This document shows positions 10,473-20,059 of a DNA stretch of 39,989 nt, piece after piece. Source of the stretch: an uncultured Actinobacillus sp. (lineage in GTDB: Bacteria > Pseudomonadota > Gammaproteobacteria > Enterobacterales > Pasteurellaceae); the NCBI RefSeq assembly GCF_945915845.1, contig NZ_CAMEFX010000018.1, positions 1 through 39,989 of the forward strand, written 5' to 3'. The notes below the pieces were generated by a model, which was not told where the DNA came from, did no database searches, and saw nothing but the letters and a program-made list of their open reading frames with translations. Position numbers and translations under genes: made by a program. Within the stretch, counting starts at the first letter, position 1. Every line of letters starts with the position of its first letter.

Positions 10473-10532
10473 AATTTCAGTATCCTATGTTAAATTTTTT
10501 GCAATTCTACCTGAAAATCAACCGCACTTTAA

Positions 10533-11579
10533 ATGGCAAAACATAAATTAACTCAAAATCAAAAACGCCGTATTCATTCAAATAATGCGAAAACCCTTGA
10601 ACGTCATCGCCGTCAAGCCAAAAAAGACATTGACTGGCAAGATGAAATGTTAGGGGAAACTCAAGACGGCATAGTGGTTACACGCTATTCGATGCACGCC
10701 GATATTGAAGACGCGCAGGGTGATATTTTTCGCTGTAATTTGCGCCGCACTTTAGCCAGCGTGGTGGTGGGCGATCACGTGGTTTGGCGCAAAGGTCATG
10801 AACAATTACAAGGTATTAGCGGCGTAGTTGAAGCCGTACAACCGCGTAAAAACGAATTGTCGCGCCCCGATTATTATGATGGCTTAAAAGTGATGGCATC
10901 AAATATTGATCGCATTATTATCGTCTCTGCGGTATTGCCGGCTTTGTCCTTGAATATTATTGACCGTTATTTGGTGATTTGTGAAAACGCCAATATTCCC
11001 GCGGTGATTGTGCTTAACAAGGTTGACTTATTGTCTGATGAAGAAAGAGAATGGGCAAAAACGCAGCTGCAAATTTATGAAACACTGGGTTATCAAACGC
11101 TGATGATTTCTGCACAAACCGGCGAAAATATGGATAAATTAACCGCACTTTTAGCGGAAGGTACATCGATTTTTGTGGGGCAATCAGGGGTGGGCAAATC
11201 AAGTCTTGTTAACCATATTTTGCCTGAAGTGCAAGCGCAAACCGGTGAAGTGAGTAGTACATCCGGGTTAGGGCAACATACCACAACCGCTTCGCGTCTC
11301 TATCATTTGCCTCAAGGGGGCAATTTAATTGACAGCCCGGGGATTCGCGAATTTGGCTTATGGCATTTAGAACCGGATCAAATTACAAAAGGGTATCGCG
11401 AGTTCCAATATTTTTTAGGCACCTGTAAATTCCGTGATTGTAAACATCTCAATGATCCGGGGTGCGCTTTACGGGAAGCTCTTGAACAAGGAAAAATTCA
11501 TCCTGTACGGTTTGAAAATTATCATCGCTTGATTTTAAGTCGTGATGAGAACAAATCACAGCGTCATTTCGTGGAATAA
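10533..11579 (+). CDS. rsgA: Ribosome small-subunit maturation GTPase RsgA
   Basis: RsgA is a circularly permuted GTPase that checks late 30S assembly. The 348-residue product shows the permuted motif order: NKVD (G4) first, then GQSGVGKSS (G1) and DSPG (G3). An N-terminal OB fold precedes these, and a C-terminal zinc site ([14 protein letters not shown]) follows. The basic N-terminus ([14 protein letters not shown]) aligns with E. coli RsgA, supporting this start, although the ribosome site in front is weak. An uptake sequence sits upstream (10521) and another inside (11143). Confidence 0.97.
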   Translation: MAKHKLTQNQKRRIHSNNAKTLERHRRQAKKDIDWQDEMLGETQDGIVVTRYSMHADIEDAQGDIFRCNLRRTLASVVVGDHVVWRKGHEQLQGISGVVEAVQPRKNELSRPDYYDGLKVMASNIDRIIIVSAVLPALSLNIIDRYLVICENANIPAVIVLNKVDLLSDEEREWAKTQLQIYETLGYQTLMISAQTGENMDKLTALLAEGTSIFVGQSGVGKSSLVNHILPEVQAQTGEVSSTSGLGQHTTTASRLYHLPQGGNLIDSPGIREFGLWHLEPDQITKGYREFQYFLGTCKFRDCKHLNDPGCALREALEQGKIHPVRFENYHRLILSRDENKSQRHFVE

Positions 11580-11677
11580 TGCTTTGTGCTATAACGCTAA
11601 CTTAGTCTAAAACGGAATTTTTTCTTTTAAAAATTTGTTAAAAAAGCTCAAAATAACAGCAAATCGATAATTTTTTT

Positions 11678-11693
11678 GTGATCTACTTCAAAT
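11678..11693. promoter_or_regulatory. Candidate CRP site upstream of ptsH
   Basis: TGTGATCTACTTCAAA fits the CRP consensus TGTGA-N6-TCACA with a full left half and four of five matches on the right, in AT-rich flanks. It is centred about 58 bp upstream of the start predicted from the promoter at 11710-11737, a workable position for CRP activation. ptsH is CRP-controlled in E. coli. Confidence 0.5.
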
Positions 11694-11709
11694 TTTGTAG
11701 TGATTTAGC

Positions 11710-11737
11710 TTGATTAATTAAGCAGAATATTGATACT
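11710..11737 (+). promoter_or_regulatory. Candidate ptsH promoter
   Basis: TTGATT and GATACT are 16 bp apart, each a moderate match to sigma-70 boxes. The 313-bp gap between rsgA and ptsH also holds an uptake sequence near 11781 and a leader of about 150 nt before ptsH. I see no further gene there. Confidence 0.4.
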
Positions 11738-11892
11738 AGGGATTGAAATTTTTGCGCGCAAGAATAGTCGGTTTTCCGACCGCACTTTTAGGTGTGTTTG
11801 GTTGAACGATTTTGCTCGAGAGTTTTGGTGATGAGTTTGCTGTTTGAAGTCATCACAGAATGTTTACCTTAACTTAAAATAAAGGACAAATT

Positions 11893-12150
11893 ATGTACTC
11901 AAAAGACGTTGAAATTACAGCAGCTGCAGGTTTACATACTCGCCCGGCAGCACAGTTCGTTAAAGAAGCAAAAGCATTCGCTTCAGACATTACTGTTACA
12001 TCTGCAGGTAAAAGCGCGAGCGCAAAAAGCCTATTTAAATTACAAACCTTAGGTTTAACTCAAGGCACTGTTATTACAATCTCTGCAGAAGGCGAAGATG
12101 AGCAAGCTGCAGTTGATCATTTAGTGGCTTTAGTTCCAACTTTAGAATAA
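11893..12150 (+). CDS. ptsH: PTS phosphocarrier protein HPr
   Basis: HPr accepts phosphate from enzyme I on His15 and passes it to sugar-specific EIIA proteins. The 85-residue sequence has [13 protein letters not shown] around His15 and [13 protein letters not shown] around Ser46. It leads the ptsH-ptsI-crr set and has strong codon bias (TTA, GAA, GCA), as expected for an abundant protein. AAAGGACAAATT provides the ribosome site. Confidence 0.99.
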   Translation: MYSKDVEITAAAGLHTRPAAQFVKEAKAFASDITVTSAGKSASAKSLFKLQTLGLTQGTVITISAEGEDEQAAVDHLVALVPTLE

Positions 12151-12159
12151 TTTTTGTTT

Positions 12160-12213
12160 AGCCATAAGACTGAACATTTCCTGCTATAAGCAGGAAAAGT
12201 GGGTTTTATGGCT
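12160..12213 (+). promoter_or_regulatory. Two-tier RNA hairpin between ptsH and ptsI
   Basis: An outer stem AGCCATAA/TTATGGCT encloses a perfect inner hairpin TTTCCTGCT-ATA-AGCAGGAAA. There is an AT-rich run after it but no clean U-tract. It could lower ptsI relative to ptsH by partial termination or protect the 3' end of ptsH mRNA after processing. Confidence 0.6.
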
Positions 12214-12258
12214 ATTATTTTATATACATAATCAGGCTATAAAATAGAAGGTTAAATC

Positions 12259-13986
12259 ATGATTTCAGGAATTCCAGCTTCTCCAGGTATTGTTTTTGGT
12301 AAAGCACTTGTACTTAAAGAAGAAAAAATTATTATTGATAACCAAAAAATTTCAGAAGATCAAATTGATGCTGAAATTGCACGTTTTTATGAAGGGCGTA
12401 CTGCGGCAGTAGCGCAATTAAGCTCAATTCGTGATCGTGCCTTAAAATCTTTAGGGGAAGACAAAGCCGCTATTTTTGAAGGTCATTTGATGATCTTAGA
12501 AGATGAAGAATTGGAAGAAGAAATCATTGGTTATATTCGTTCTAATAAAGCCAATGCTGCTGCGGCGGCAAGTAAAATTATCGATCAACAGGTAGAAATG
12601 TTATCTGAAATCGATGATGAATATTTAAAAGAACGTGCAGGCGATATTCGCGATATTGGTAACCGTTTATTGAAAAATATCTTAGGTATGCATATCGTGG
12701 ATTTGGGTGAAATCAATGAAGAAGCTATTTTAGTGGCTTATGATTTAACCCCATCTGAGACAGCACAATTAAACTTAGACAAAGTGTTAGGTTTTATCAC
12801 AGATATCGGTGGTCGTACATCACACACTTCTATTATGGCACGTTCATTAGAGTTACCTGCGATTGTGGGGACAAATAATGTTACAGAGCAAGTGAATACC
12901 GGCGATTACTTAATCCTTGATGCGGTAAATAATGCCGTTTATGTGAATCCAACACGTGAACAAATCGAAAAATTAAAAGCACAACAAGTACAATTAGCAG
13001 AAGAAAAAGCGGAATTAGCAAAATTAAAAGATTTACCTGCATTGACGTTAGACGGTCATCGTGTGGATGTTGTGGCAAATATTGGTACCATCCGTGACTG
13101 TGACGGTGCAGACCGTAATGGTGCAGAAGGGGTTGGTTTATACCGTACTGAATTCTTATTTATGGATCGTGACAGCCTTCCATCAGAAGAAGAACAATTC
13201 CAAGCTTATAAAGAAGTGGTTGAAGCTATGAATGGTCGTATCGTGGTGTTACGTACCATGGACATCGGTGGTGATAAAGAATTACCATATTTAAATTTAC
13301 CAAAAGAGATGAATCCGTTCTTAGGCTGGCGTGCCGTTCGTATTGCTATGGATCGCCGTGAAATTTTACATGCACAATTACGTGCGGTTTTACGCGCTTC
13401 AGCATTTGGTAAACTGGCGGTCATGTTCCCGATGATTATTTCAGTGGAAGAAATTCGTGAATTGAAATCTGTGATCGAAACATTAAAACAAGAATTACGT
13501 AATGAAGGCAAAGCCTTTGATGAAAATATTCAAGTTGGTGTGATGGTAGAAACGCCATCTGCTGCGGTGAATGCGAAATTCTTAGCGAAAGAAGTGGACT
13601 TCTTTAGTATTGGTACAAATGACTTAACACAATACACCTTAGCGGTTGACCGTGGTAACGAAATGATTTCTCACTTATACAACCCAATGTCACCATCAGT
13701 ATTAGGCTTAATCAAACAAGTTATTGACGCTTCCCACGCTGAAGGTAAATGGACAGGTATGTGCGGTGAGCTTGCAGGTGACGAGCGTGCAACCTTATTA
13801 TTACTCGGTATGGGCTTAGACGAGTTCAGTATGAGTGCCATTTCTGTACCACGCATCAAAAAATTAATTCGTAATGTGAATTATGCAGATGCGAAGGCGT
13901 TAGCTGATAAGGCATTGCAAGTACCAACTGCAGCTGAAATTGAGCAATTAGTTGATGAATTCTTAAAAGAAAAAACATTAAACTAG
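12259..13986 (+). CDS. ptsI: PTS enzyme I
   Basis: Enzyme I starts the sugar phosphotransferase chain by autophosphorylating from phosphoenolpyruvate and handing phosphate to HPr. The 575-residue protein is the normal family length. It has the phosphohistidine site [13 protein letters not shown] with His189, and the C-terminal PEP-binding TIM barrel with [40 protein letters not shown] and GMCGELAGD including the active Cys. It lies 108 bp after ptsH and 62 bp before crr on the same strand. Confidence 0.99.
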   Translation: MISGIPASPGIVFGKALVLKEEKIIIDNQKISEDQIDAEIARFYEGRTAAVAQLSSIRDRALKSLGEDKAAIFEGHLMILEDEELEEEIIGYIRSNKANAAAAASKIIDQQVEMLSEIDDEYLKERAGDIRDIGNRLLKNILGMHIVDLGEINEEAILVAYDLTPSETAQLNLDKVLGFITDIGGRTSHTSIMARSLELPAIVGTNNVTEQVNTGDYLILDAVNNAVYVNPTREQIEKLKAQQVQLAEEKAELAKLKDLPALTLDGHRVDVVANIGTIRDCDGADRNGAEGVGLYRTEFLFMDRDSLPSEEEQFQAYKEVVEAMNGRIVVLRTMDIGGDKELPYLNLPKEMNPFLGWRAVRIAMDRREILHAQLRAVLRASAFGKLAVMFPMIISVEEIRELKSVIETLKQELRNEGKAFDENIQVGVMVETPSAAVNAKFLAKEVDFFSIGTNDLTQYTLAVDRGNEMISHLYNPMSPSVLGLIKQVIDASHAEGKWTGMCGELAGDERATLLLLGMGLDEFSMSAISVPRIKKLIRNVNYADAKALADKALQVPTAAEIEQLVDEFLKEKTLN

Positions 13987-14048
13987 ATACAAATAGAAAT
14001 TTTTGCGTTAGAATACACGAAAGTTTCAACTAGTTAGGAGATAGGTAA

Positions 14049-14549
14049 ATGGGCTTTTTTGCTAAATTATTCGGTTCAAAAGAGAGCCAAGCGGTAGATG
14101 TGAAAATTTATGCGCCTTTATCAGGTGAAATTGTAAATATTGAAGATGTACCGGATGTGGTTTTCTCTGAAAAAATCGTAGGTGATGGTGTTGCAATTAA
14201 CCCAACTGGTGACGTAATCGTTGCGCCGGTTGATGGAACAATTGGCAAAATCTTTGAAACTAATCACGCATTCTCAATGGAATCAGCAGAAGGGGTTGAG
14301 CTATTTGTTCACTTCGGTATTGATACTGTTGAGTTAAAAGGTGAAGGCTTTACTCGCGTAGCGCAAGAAGGTCAAACTGTAAAACGTGGTGATGTTATCA
14401 TTAAATTTGATTTAGAACTTTTAAAAGCAAAAGCAAAATCAGTATTAACCCCAATCGTAATTTCTAATATGGACGAAATTAGCCATATTGAGAAAAAAGC
14501 AGGTACTGTTGTTGCTGGCGAATCTGAAGTTTTATCACTTAAAAAATAA
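14049..14549 (+). CDS. crr: Glucose-specific PTS component EIIA (Crr)
   Basis: EIIA-Glc receives phosphate from HPr and, by its phosphorylation state, controls adenylate cyclase and sugar permeases. The 166-residue protein has the two active-site histidines at 73 (TNHAFSMES) and 88 (LFVHFGIDT), equivalent to His75 and His90 of the enterobacterial mature protein, and the typical amphipathic N-terminus [20 protein letters not shown] is a strong ribosome site. It closes the pts operon and a terminator follows. Confidence 0.99.
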   Translation: MGFFAKLFGSKESQAVDVKIYAPLSGEIVNIEDVPDVVFSEKIVGDGVAINPTGDVIVAPVDGTIGKIFETNHAFSMESAEGVELFVHFGIDTVELKGEGFTRVAQEGQTVKRGDVIIKFDLELLKAKAKSVLTPIVISNMDEISHIEKKAGTVVAGESEVLSLKK

Positions 14550-14610
14550 TATTTTGAATAAGAAACCGGTTATTTAAAAGATACCGTTTCTATTTACTCA
14601 TTATCCTCAA

Positions 14611-14639
14611 AAGTTCGCTTAGCTTTAAGCGGACTTTTT
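14611..14639 (+). terminator. Terminator after crr
   Basis: An 11-bp stem AAGTTCGCTTA/TAAGCGGACTT with one G-U pair is followed by TTTTTC. A weaker upstream hairpin (AGAAACCGG/CCGTTTCT) precedes it. Together they separate the pts operon from ybaB. Confidence 0.85.
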
Positions 14640-14658
14640 CTTTCATAAGGAACGTTAT

Positions 14659-14988
14659 ATGTTTGGAAAAGCGGGTTTAGGCGGCTTGATGAAGCAAGCG
14701 CAACAAATGCAAGAGCGTATGCAGAAAATGCAGGAAGAAATCGCTCAGTTAGAAGTAACCGGCGAGTCTGGTGCAGGGTTAGTCAAAATTACCCTTAATG
14801 GCGCACACAATTGTCGCCGTATTGATATCGATCCATCATTAATGGAAGATGATAAAGAAATGTTGGAAGATTTAATCGCTGCTGCATTTAATGATGCTGT
14901 TCGCCGTGCAGAAGAATTGCAAAAAGAAAAGATGGCTTCTGTTACCGCGGGTATGCCATTACCACCAGGGTTTAAAATGCCATTTTAA
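14659..14988 (+). CDS. ybaB: YbaB/EbfC-family nucleoid-associated protein
   Basis: This small dimeric DNA-binding protein is 109 residues long and has the family's opening ([20 protein letters not shown]), a long amphipathic helix, and the [10 protein letters not shown] tail. In most gamma-proteobacteria it lies in a dnaX-ybaB-recR set; here dnaX is not adjacent and the pts operon is upstream, but recR follows as usual. TAAGGAACG is the ribosome site. Confidence 0.96.
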   Translation: MFGKAGLGGLMKQAQQMQERMQKMQEEIAQLEVTGESGAGLVKITLNGAHNCRRIDIDPSLMEDDKEMLEDLIAAAFNDAVRRAEELQKEKMASVTAGMPLPPGFKMPF

Positions 14989-15007
14989 TCTAACATTTTA
15001 AATTTTC

Positions 15008-15036
15008 ACCGCACTGCTTAAGTGCGGTTTATTTTT
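15008..15036 (+). terminator. Hairpin from paired uptake sequences between ybaB and recR
   Basis: ACCGCACT and AGTGCGGT form an 8-bp stem with a 5-nt loop (GCTTA), followed by TTTATTTTT. The second arm is a perfect uptake word; the first differs at its last base. Paired uptake words are known to serve as terminators in Haemophilus. Placed inside the ybaB-recR pair, this one would only attenuate recR. Confidence 0.7.
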
Positions 15037-15046
15037 AAGGAATTTT

Positions 15047-15649
15047 ATGCAAAGCAGTCCGCTTTTAGAAAGTCTGATTGAAAATCTTCGTTGTTTACCC
15101 GGAGTTGGACCTAAATCCGCACAACGTATGGCATATCATTTATTGCAACGTAATCGTAGTGGTGGAATGAATTTAGCGCGTGCATTAACAGATGCAATGT
15201 CCAAGATTGGACATTGTCGTTCTTGTCGCGATTTTACTGAAGAAGAAACTTGCCATATATGCAATAATCCTCGTCGTCAGAATTCCGGTTTATTATGTGT
15301 TGTCGAAATGCCGGCGGATATTCAGGCTATTGAGCAAACGGGACAATTTTCAGGGCGTTATTTTGTCTTAATGGGACATCTTTCGCCATTAGATGGTATT
15401 GGACCAAGAGAAATTGGCTTGGATCTATTGCAAAAACGGTTGCAAGATGAGCATTTTACGGAAGTCATTTTAGCCACCAATCCAACCATTGAAGGAGATG
15501 CAACCGCGAATTACATTGCTGAACTTTGTTTCCAGCAAGGTATTAAAGTGAGCCGTATTGCACATGGTATTCCTGTAGGGGGAGAACTTGAAATGGTTGA
15601 TGGTACAACGCTTACCCATTCTTTCTTAGGACGTAGAGAATTAGGATAA
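15047..15649 (+). CDS. recR: Recombination protein RecR
   Basis: RecR acts with RecO and RecF to load RecA at gaps. The 200-residue product has the N-terminal helix-hairpin-helix ([17 protein letters not shown]), the Cys4 zinc motif [16 protein letters not shown], a Toprim domain ([12 protein letters not shown] ... [14 protein letters not shown]) and the C-terminal [10 protein letters not shown]. It is full length. The next gene starts 3 bp after its stop. Confidence 0.98.
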   Translation: MQSSPLLESLIENLRCLPGVGPKSAQRMAYHLLQRNRSGGMNLARALTDAMSKIGHCRSCRDFTEEETCHICNNPRRQNSGLLCVVEMPADIQAIEQTGQFSGRYFVLMGHLSPLDGIGPREIGLDLLQKRLQDEHFTEVILATNPTIEGDATANYIAELCFQQGIKVSRIAHGIPVGGELEMVDGTTLTHSFLGRRELG

Positions 15650-15652
15650 TTT

Positions 15653-16216
15653 ATGTCAGAACAAGGTTTAAATAATTTTTCTTTGGTTAGTCGTTTATTT
15701 GGCAATCTTTTTTATCGCGCGCCTAAGGATGACATTCTAGCCGGTGTCTTTTCTTGGTTACAGCAAAAAGGCCTTGAGCAAGTCTGGGCGTTAGAGACGG
15801 ATAAAGAAAGCCAATCAGCGATTGAGAGTTTACAAATGCCAATTGCCCTTGATGTATTACAAACTGAATATAATGGGCTATTTATGGGGGAAAATGCGAT
15901 TTCCACGCGACCTTCAGATTATGGCGTCAATATGGATGATTTTGTTCAGTTTAGACAAGAACGTGGTATGCCGATGGTAGAAAGTGCGGATCATTTTGGG
16001 GTGGTTTTTCTTACTGCTTCTTGGATCGAAGACAATTTAGATTCAGTCGAGGCGCAACGCCAGCTCTTTGAACGTTTCTTATTACCTTGTGCCACTAAGT
16101 TTTTGGTTAAAGTGGAAAACAACGCCAAATTACCTTTTTATCGCGCGCTAGCGGTATTAAGTCGCGAAATTCTGGCTGCTATGGCAGATGAATTAGAGGA
16201 AGTTGAGACAACGTAG
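15653..16216 (+). CDS. ycdY: YcdY-like chaperone of the TorD/DmsD superfamily
   Basis: TorD/DmsD proteins are all-helical chaperones for cofactor-containing or Tat-exported enzymes. The 187-residue sequence resembles E. coli YcdY, the chaperone of the metal-dependent phosphatase YcdX, more than TorD or DmsD: matching segments include EYNGLFMGE, ERGMPM, DHFGVVFLTASWIED and the acidic end ADELEEVE. I compared from memory, so the subgroup is less certain than the superfamily. It lies 3 bp after recR and no partner enzyme gene is in the window. Confidence 0.75.
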   Translation: MSEQGLNNFSLVSRLFGNLFYRAPKDDILAGVFSWLQQKGLEQVWALETDKESQSAIESLQMPIALDVLQTEYNGLFMGENAISTRPSDYGVNMDDFVQFRQERGMPMVESADHFGVVFLTASWIEDNLDSVEAQRQLFERFLLPCATKFLVKVENNAKLPFYRALAVLSREILAAMADELEEVETT

Positions 16217-16240
16217 CTTTTTATTGATAGATAAACAGCA

Positions 16241-18388
16241 CTAATCGACGGAATTTATTTTTTTATTCAAGGCAACATACAAGGGCTGTAGTGCTTGTAA
16301 TATCATGGTTAATTGTTGCAATGGTGTAGCAAAAATAAGCTGGTTATTGAGTTCGTTCTGCTCAATATATTGTTTTAACTGGTTTTCAATTTCGTTGTAT
16401 TGAACGTGAAATAAAGTTTCATCAATGGATTGAATATTTTCTAATAATCCAATGATATCTTTAGCGATAGGATAAAACTCACCAAGAAATTCGCAGTCCT
16501 GCTTTATTTTCAACATGTTTTTGCGATAAGCACCCAATGCAGAAATATAACTTAACAATGTGCTATTAATTTGAACTAACTCAAAACCTTGAGCCAAATA
16601 GGCGGCATATTTCTTTGGTTCACTATTCATCATGGAAATCGTATTGTTTAATGCCATCGCACTTTCATGGGCATTACGTCGTGCAATACGATATTGCAAA
16701 TCATCCCCTTTGCCAAATTGAAGATGGCAAATAATATGTAATAAATATTTTGCATCCGTTAGGATAGCCTGACGACTGACTTTATCAAGTTGCAAGTATT
16801 TCCAATCTGGCATGATAAATGACACGGCAATCCAAGCTAAACCGGCGCCAATCAGTGTGTCGATAAAGCGCGGTAAGGTCGCATCATAAATGTTGAAACC
16901 CATAATATCAAAGCTCGCTAACACCTGAATGGTAATGAAGAATGTGGAATAACTGTAATTGTTACTACGGAAAAAATAGAACAATGTGCTACTGATTACC
17001 ACAACGGCAAGTTTTGCTTCAATGGTGGATGTCATATAAGGTAAGAATGAACCCACTAATACCCCAAGCAGTGTGCCAATAATCCGTTGTTTTAACCGCA
17101 CTTTTGTGGCGGAATAATTGGGTTGACAGACAAAAATTGCAGTGAGCAAGATCCAATAACCCCGATCCAACTGTAAATGAAAAATTTCCACCACGGAACA
17201 ACAAATAAATACCACAATAGACAAGCGTAGGGCATGGCGAAATAATTGAGAATTTAAGCTAAAGTGACCGGCAATACGCGCCATAATATTGCGTAAACCC
17301 GTGATGTTTTCCGTATAAATTTGTGCGCGTTCATTTTGCTCTTCACGGTGTTGTGATTGTTCTAAATGACGTAGTTGCCAATCGATATTTTGCAAATTTT
17401 CCAATAAAGTGCGGATAGATTGTAAGGTATTTTCTGAACATTGAATTTGAGAGTCATTCACATACAATTCAAAAGATTGCACAATACCTTGAACCGCGCG
17501 TTCTAGCCTTTTGTTATATTGGTAATCCTGACCTTGTTGTAAGGTTAAGGCAATATCACGGCAGGCTTGCGCTTCTAACTCAAGTAAACGTTGCATACGG
17601 AAAATTAAATCGGAATTTCGCAGATGTATGACTAATTGTTCATAGTCAAAATAGGCGGAATTCGCACGCTCGTGAATATCTTGCGCGGCAAAATAAAAAC
17701 GCAGCATTTTATTCGTGTGCGCCTGACGGTGTTGACCACGCATTCGACTAAATAAGGCTGTTCGCGTTAGATTAAATGCCGCAATTAACGCACTGTTTTT
17801 CATGGCTAATTCAAGTTGTTTTTGTTCTAAAGATTCCACATCATCGGGATCAAAAAAATCTGATTTCGCATCAAGATAATCCGCGAGAGCCAAAAAAGAA
17901 CGAATGAGACTTTCTTGTACAGGGCGATTAGGGAAAAATAAATGAACTACCACGGCAACGGTGCTATAAAGCAATGCACCGCATAAAATCATCAAAGGAT
18001 TAATATACCAAACGGTTTCAGGTAAATAGGTTAAGGTGGTATAAAGTGCGACAACTAATGTACCAAAGGCAATGGTGCTGTAACGCTGTCCTACCGCCCC
18101 TAGCATCGTAAAAATAAAGGTCATCGCCGTCATGGCAAGGATAAATAAAGCACCTTGATGAAGAAAAAATTGGGCTGTCAGCGATGAAATAGAAAAAGCG
18201 AGTAAAGTATAAAAAATATTGCGTAAGCGACCACTTAGGCGATCATCTAAATCCACTAACCCACCGGCAATCACACCAAGAACAAGAGGCATACTCCATT
18301 GTGAAATATCGAATAGCCAAACTAAAATCGCTGCAATATTTACGGCAATAAAAATAGGTAAGCTAGTGATCACTTTGGTATTAAGCAT
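16241..18388 (-). CDS. yccS: YccS/YhfK-family integral membrane protein (FUSC-like)
   Basis: This 715-residue protein has the family's duplicated layout: a cluster of hydrophobic segments in about residues 5-150, a long soluble helical region of about 220 residues with many Gln and Glu, a second membrane cluster in about 390-525 (with RGYWILLTAIFVCQPNYSATKVRLKQR), and a helical C-terminus. Members resemble aromatic-acid efflux proteins, but the substrate is unknown. Its neighbours yccT, acyP, tusE and yccA match the enterobacterial yccS-to-yccA region, which supports the assignment. Confidence 0.88.
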   Translation of the reverse strand: MLNTKVITSLPIFIAVNIAAILVWLFDISQWSMPLVLGVIAGGLVDLDDRLSGRLRNIFYTLLAFSISSLTAQFFLHQGALFILAMTAMTFIFTMLGAVGQRYSTIAFGTLVVALYTTLTYLPETVWYINPLMILCGALLYSTVAVVVHLFFPNRPVQESLIRSFLALADYLDAKSDFFDPDDVESLEQKQLELAMKNSALIAAFNLTRTALFSRMRGQHRQAHTNKMLRFYFAAQDIHERANSAYFDYEQLVIHLRNSDLIFRMQRLLELEAQACRDIALTLQQGQDYQYNKRLERAVQGIVQSFELYVNDSQIQCSENTLQSIRTLLENLQNIDWQLRHLEQSQHREEQNERAQIYTENITGLRNIMARIAGHFSLNSQLFRHALRLSIVVFICCSVVEIFHLQLDRGYWILLTAIFVCQPNYSATKVRLKQRIIGTLLGVLVGSFLPYMTSTIEAKLAVVVISSTLFYFFRSNNYSYSTFFITIQVLASFDIMGFNIYDATLPRFIDTLIGAGLAWIAVSFIMPDWKYLQLDKVSRQAILTDAKYLLHIICHLQFGKGDDLQYRIARRNAHESAMALNNTISMMNSEPKKYAAYLAQGFELVQINSTLLSYISALGAYRKNMLKIKQDCEFLGEFYPIAKDIIGLLENIQSIDETLFHVQYNEIENQLKQYIEQNELNNQLIFATPLQQLTMILQALQPLYVALNKKINSVD

Positions 18389-18464
18389 GGTGTTTTACTC
18401 GTATAGTAAAATGCTAAGTCGATTATTTGACGCTAGTGTAATTGGTGATTGAAAATAAACAGAG

Positions 18465-18544
18465 CCTAATATTTGGGCGGGTCCAACCCCGCCCAAGTCG
18501 TTATACCGATTCATGGATAGGTACAACCCATCCTTGTATCAAAC
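18465..18544. repeat. Intergenic hairpins between yccT and yccS
   Basis: A perfect 9-bp stem TTGGGCGGG/CCCGCCCAA with a 6-nt loop lies at 18473-18496. A weaker hairpin GGATAGG/CCCATCC follows at about 18515-18533. No T-tract is attached on the minus strand. The style resembles the other intergenic hairpins of this window. Confidence 0.6.
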
Positions 18545-19210
18545 TTATTTTTGTTTTTTCACCCAGTCTAAGAAACGCTGTTGAGTTTCTTTATCTGCTT
18601 GTTGATACCAATATTGTAACATTTGCTCAGCTGCATTTTCGCCTTGAACAGTGACTTTGCCTTTTTGAATTTTTCCATTTGCTCCAACGGTTGCCATTGT
18701 TGCCGGGAGTGTTGCTGTCGCAAAACCTGCCACTGCCGCAGGCGCACCGGATGAGTTATAGTCTGAAAGATTTTCAACTAGGTTAACATTTGGTAAGAAA
18801 CCCTCTTGTTTCAAGTATTCTTGTTTAGTTGAAATTTCATTACCGGACACGGTTTTTACTGTAATTTTTGGTGAGGCTTTAAATGCTTCAGCATCACGGT
18901 CATCGGATAGTTTTGGCGCTGAAATAAGAATATCTTCAGCTGAGCCTTGGAATGTTACCACGATGGGATCACTTTCAAATAAAGTACGGTCAGAACCTGA
19001 ACGTACAATCTCACTGACACGCACTACAACTTGGTGTGTATTGGTATCATTGATGTTAAATGAGCGCGTTTCTTTTAAAAGAGATTTACTTGCTTTTTGA
19101 CCATCAATAGCTAAAAAGTCAATATTTGATGAACCCGTTACCACGCTTGCTAAGCTAACAGAGCTGGCAAATAAAGTTGTAGCGGCAATGGCTGCTAAAC
19201 GAAATTTCAT
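18545..19210 (-). CDS. yccT: YccT-family periplasmic protein (DUF2057/UPF0319)
   Basis: I place the start at the ATG at 19210, because AAGGAG lies 5 bp upstream; an in-frame start five codons earlier would put that site inside the gene. The product is 221 residues with a signal peptide (MKFRLAAIAATTLFASSVSLA), a DUF2057 core (IDFLAIDGQKASKSLL) and the family's C-terminus (QYWYQQADKETQQRFLDWV). E. coli YccT (CsgI) restrains curli assembly; Pasteurellaceae lack typical curli, so its role here is unknown. Confidence 0.9.
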   Translation of the reverse strand: MKFRLAAIAATTLFASSVSLASVVTGSSNIDFLAIDGQKASKSLLKETRSFNINDTNTHQVVVRVSEIVRSGSDRTLFESDPIVVTFQGSAEDILISAPKLSDDRDAEAFKASPKITVKTVSGNEISTKQEYLKQEGFLPNVNLVENLSDYNSSGAPAAVAGFATATLPATMATVGANGKIQKGKVTVQGENAAEQMLQYWYQQADKETQQRFLDWVKKQK

Positions 19211-19350
19211 AATAACTCCTTCCAAGGATATTTAAGATTTAAAGCCTACGCTTTATACAAAAGCGTTACTGCGTATGCTATGCTAAATTTAAATAAATGA
19301 AAATAGCCATACAGAAAAAAAACGTTATTTTTTGTGTTAAGGATGAAACT

Positions 19351-19623
19351 ATGGAAAAAAGACAATTTACCGTTTATGGGCGTGTTCAAGGTGTGGGTTT
19401 TCGTTTCTATACGGCACAACAGGGGACAAAATTAATGTTAAATGGCAGTGTAAAAAATCTTTCGGATGGTTCAGTCTTGGTTATTGCCATCGGAAATAGC
19501 GAAGCGGTAAACCGGTTACGTCAATGGTTAAAGACAGGATCACCGGCAGCCAAAGTGGAACGAATCATTGAACAAGAATATATTGGCGGGCGTGAGTTTA
19601 CCGGTTTTAAGATTGAACGATAA
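19351..19623 (+). CDS. acyP: Acylphosphatase
   Basis: The enzyme hydrolyses the carboxyl-phosphate bond of acylphosphates. I choose the ATG at 19351 (MEKRQFTVYG), preceded by AAGGAT, giving 90 residues, the usual size. The signature VYGRVQGVGFRFYT carries the catalytic Arg, and a conserved Asn follows in VKNLSDGSV. The gene is divergent from yccT and convergent with tusE. Confidence 0.95.
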   Translation: MEKRQFTVYGRVQGVGFRFYTAQQGTKLMLNGSVKNLSDGSVLVIAIGNSEAVNRLRQWLKTGSPAAKVERIIEQEYIGGREFTGFKIER

Positions 19624-19630
19624 AGTTGTA

Positions 19631-19668
19631 AAAGTGCGGTTAAAATCTCGCTATTTTTAACCGCACTT
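19631..19668. terminator. Bidirectional terminator from a head-to-head uptake-sequence pair
   Basis: AAGTGCGGTTAAAA and TTTTTAACCGCACTT are perfect inverted uptake words with their AT-rich extensions, separated by 8 nt. They lie between the convergent acyP and tusE and supply a stem with U-rich flanks in both directions. Confidence 0.85.
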
Positions 19669-19674
19669 AACCCT

Positions 19675-20004
19675 TTACAAACATTTCGCAGGCTTGGGCA
19701 ACCCGGCCAATTTAGTCGCCTGTTTAGCCGGACCATCAGGAAATAAACGTTGCAAATAACGGCTATTGCCTTTTTCTTCACCTAACTTTTCTGCCATCGC
19801 TTTGACCAGCATACGAATAGCCGGGGAAGTTTTATATTCTTCATAAAAATGACGTACAAAATAAATGACTTCCCAATGAGCATCCGTTAACGCCAAATTC
19901 TCTTTTTCCGCAATGGCACGCGCAACGTCTTCATTCCATTGACTCATGTCCATTAAATAGCCTGAAGGATCCGTTTCAATTTGAATATTATTTATGGTTA
20001 GCAT
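19675..20004 (-). CDS. tusE: Sulfur-relay protein TusE
   Basis: TusE takes persulfide sulfur from TusBCD and gives it to MnmA for 2-thiouridine formation at U34 of tRNAs. I use the ATG at 20004, which aligns with E. coli TusE; a TTG four codons upstream is less likely. The 109-residue product has [39 protein letters not shown] and [19 protein letters not shown], with the active Cys next to last. Confidence 0.96.
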   Translation of the reverse strand: MLTINNIQIETDPSGYLMDMSQWNEDVARAIAEKENLALTDAHWEVIYFVRHFYEEYKTSPAIRMLVKAMAEKLGEEKGNSRYLQRLFPDGPAKQATKLAGLPKPAKCL

Positions 20005-20019
20005 ATTGATAGTCAACGT

Positions 20020-20043
20020 AAAAAACGCCCCAAATGGGGCGTT
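20020..20043 (-). terminator. Terminator after yccA
   Basis: On the minus strand AACGCCCC/GGGGCGTT forms an 8-bp stem with a 4-nt loop and a following T-run. It lies just before the tusE start, so tusE depends on readthrough or a promoter inside yccA or in this short gap. Confidence 0.85.
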
Positions 20044-20059
20044 GGTGATTTAGGACTGA

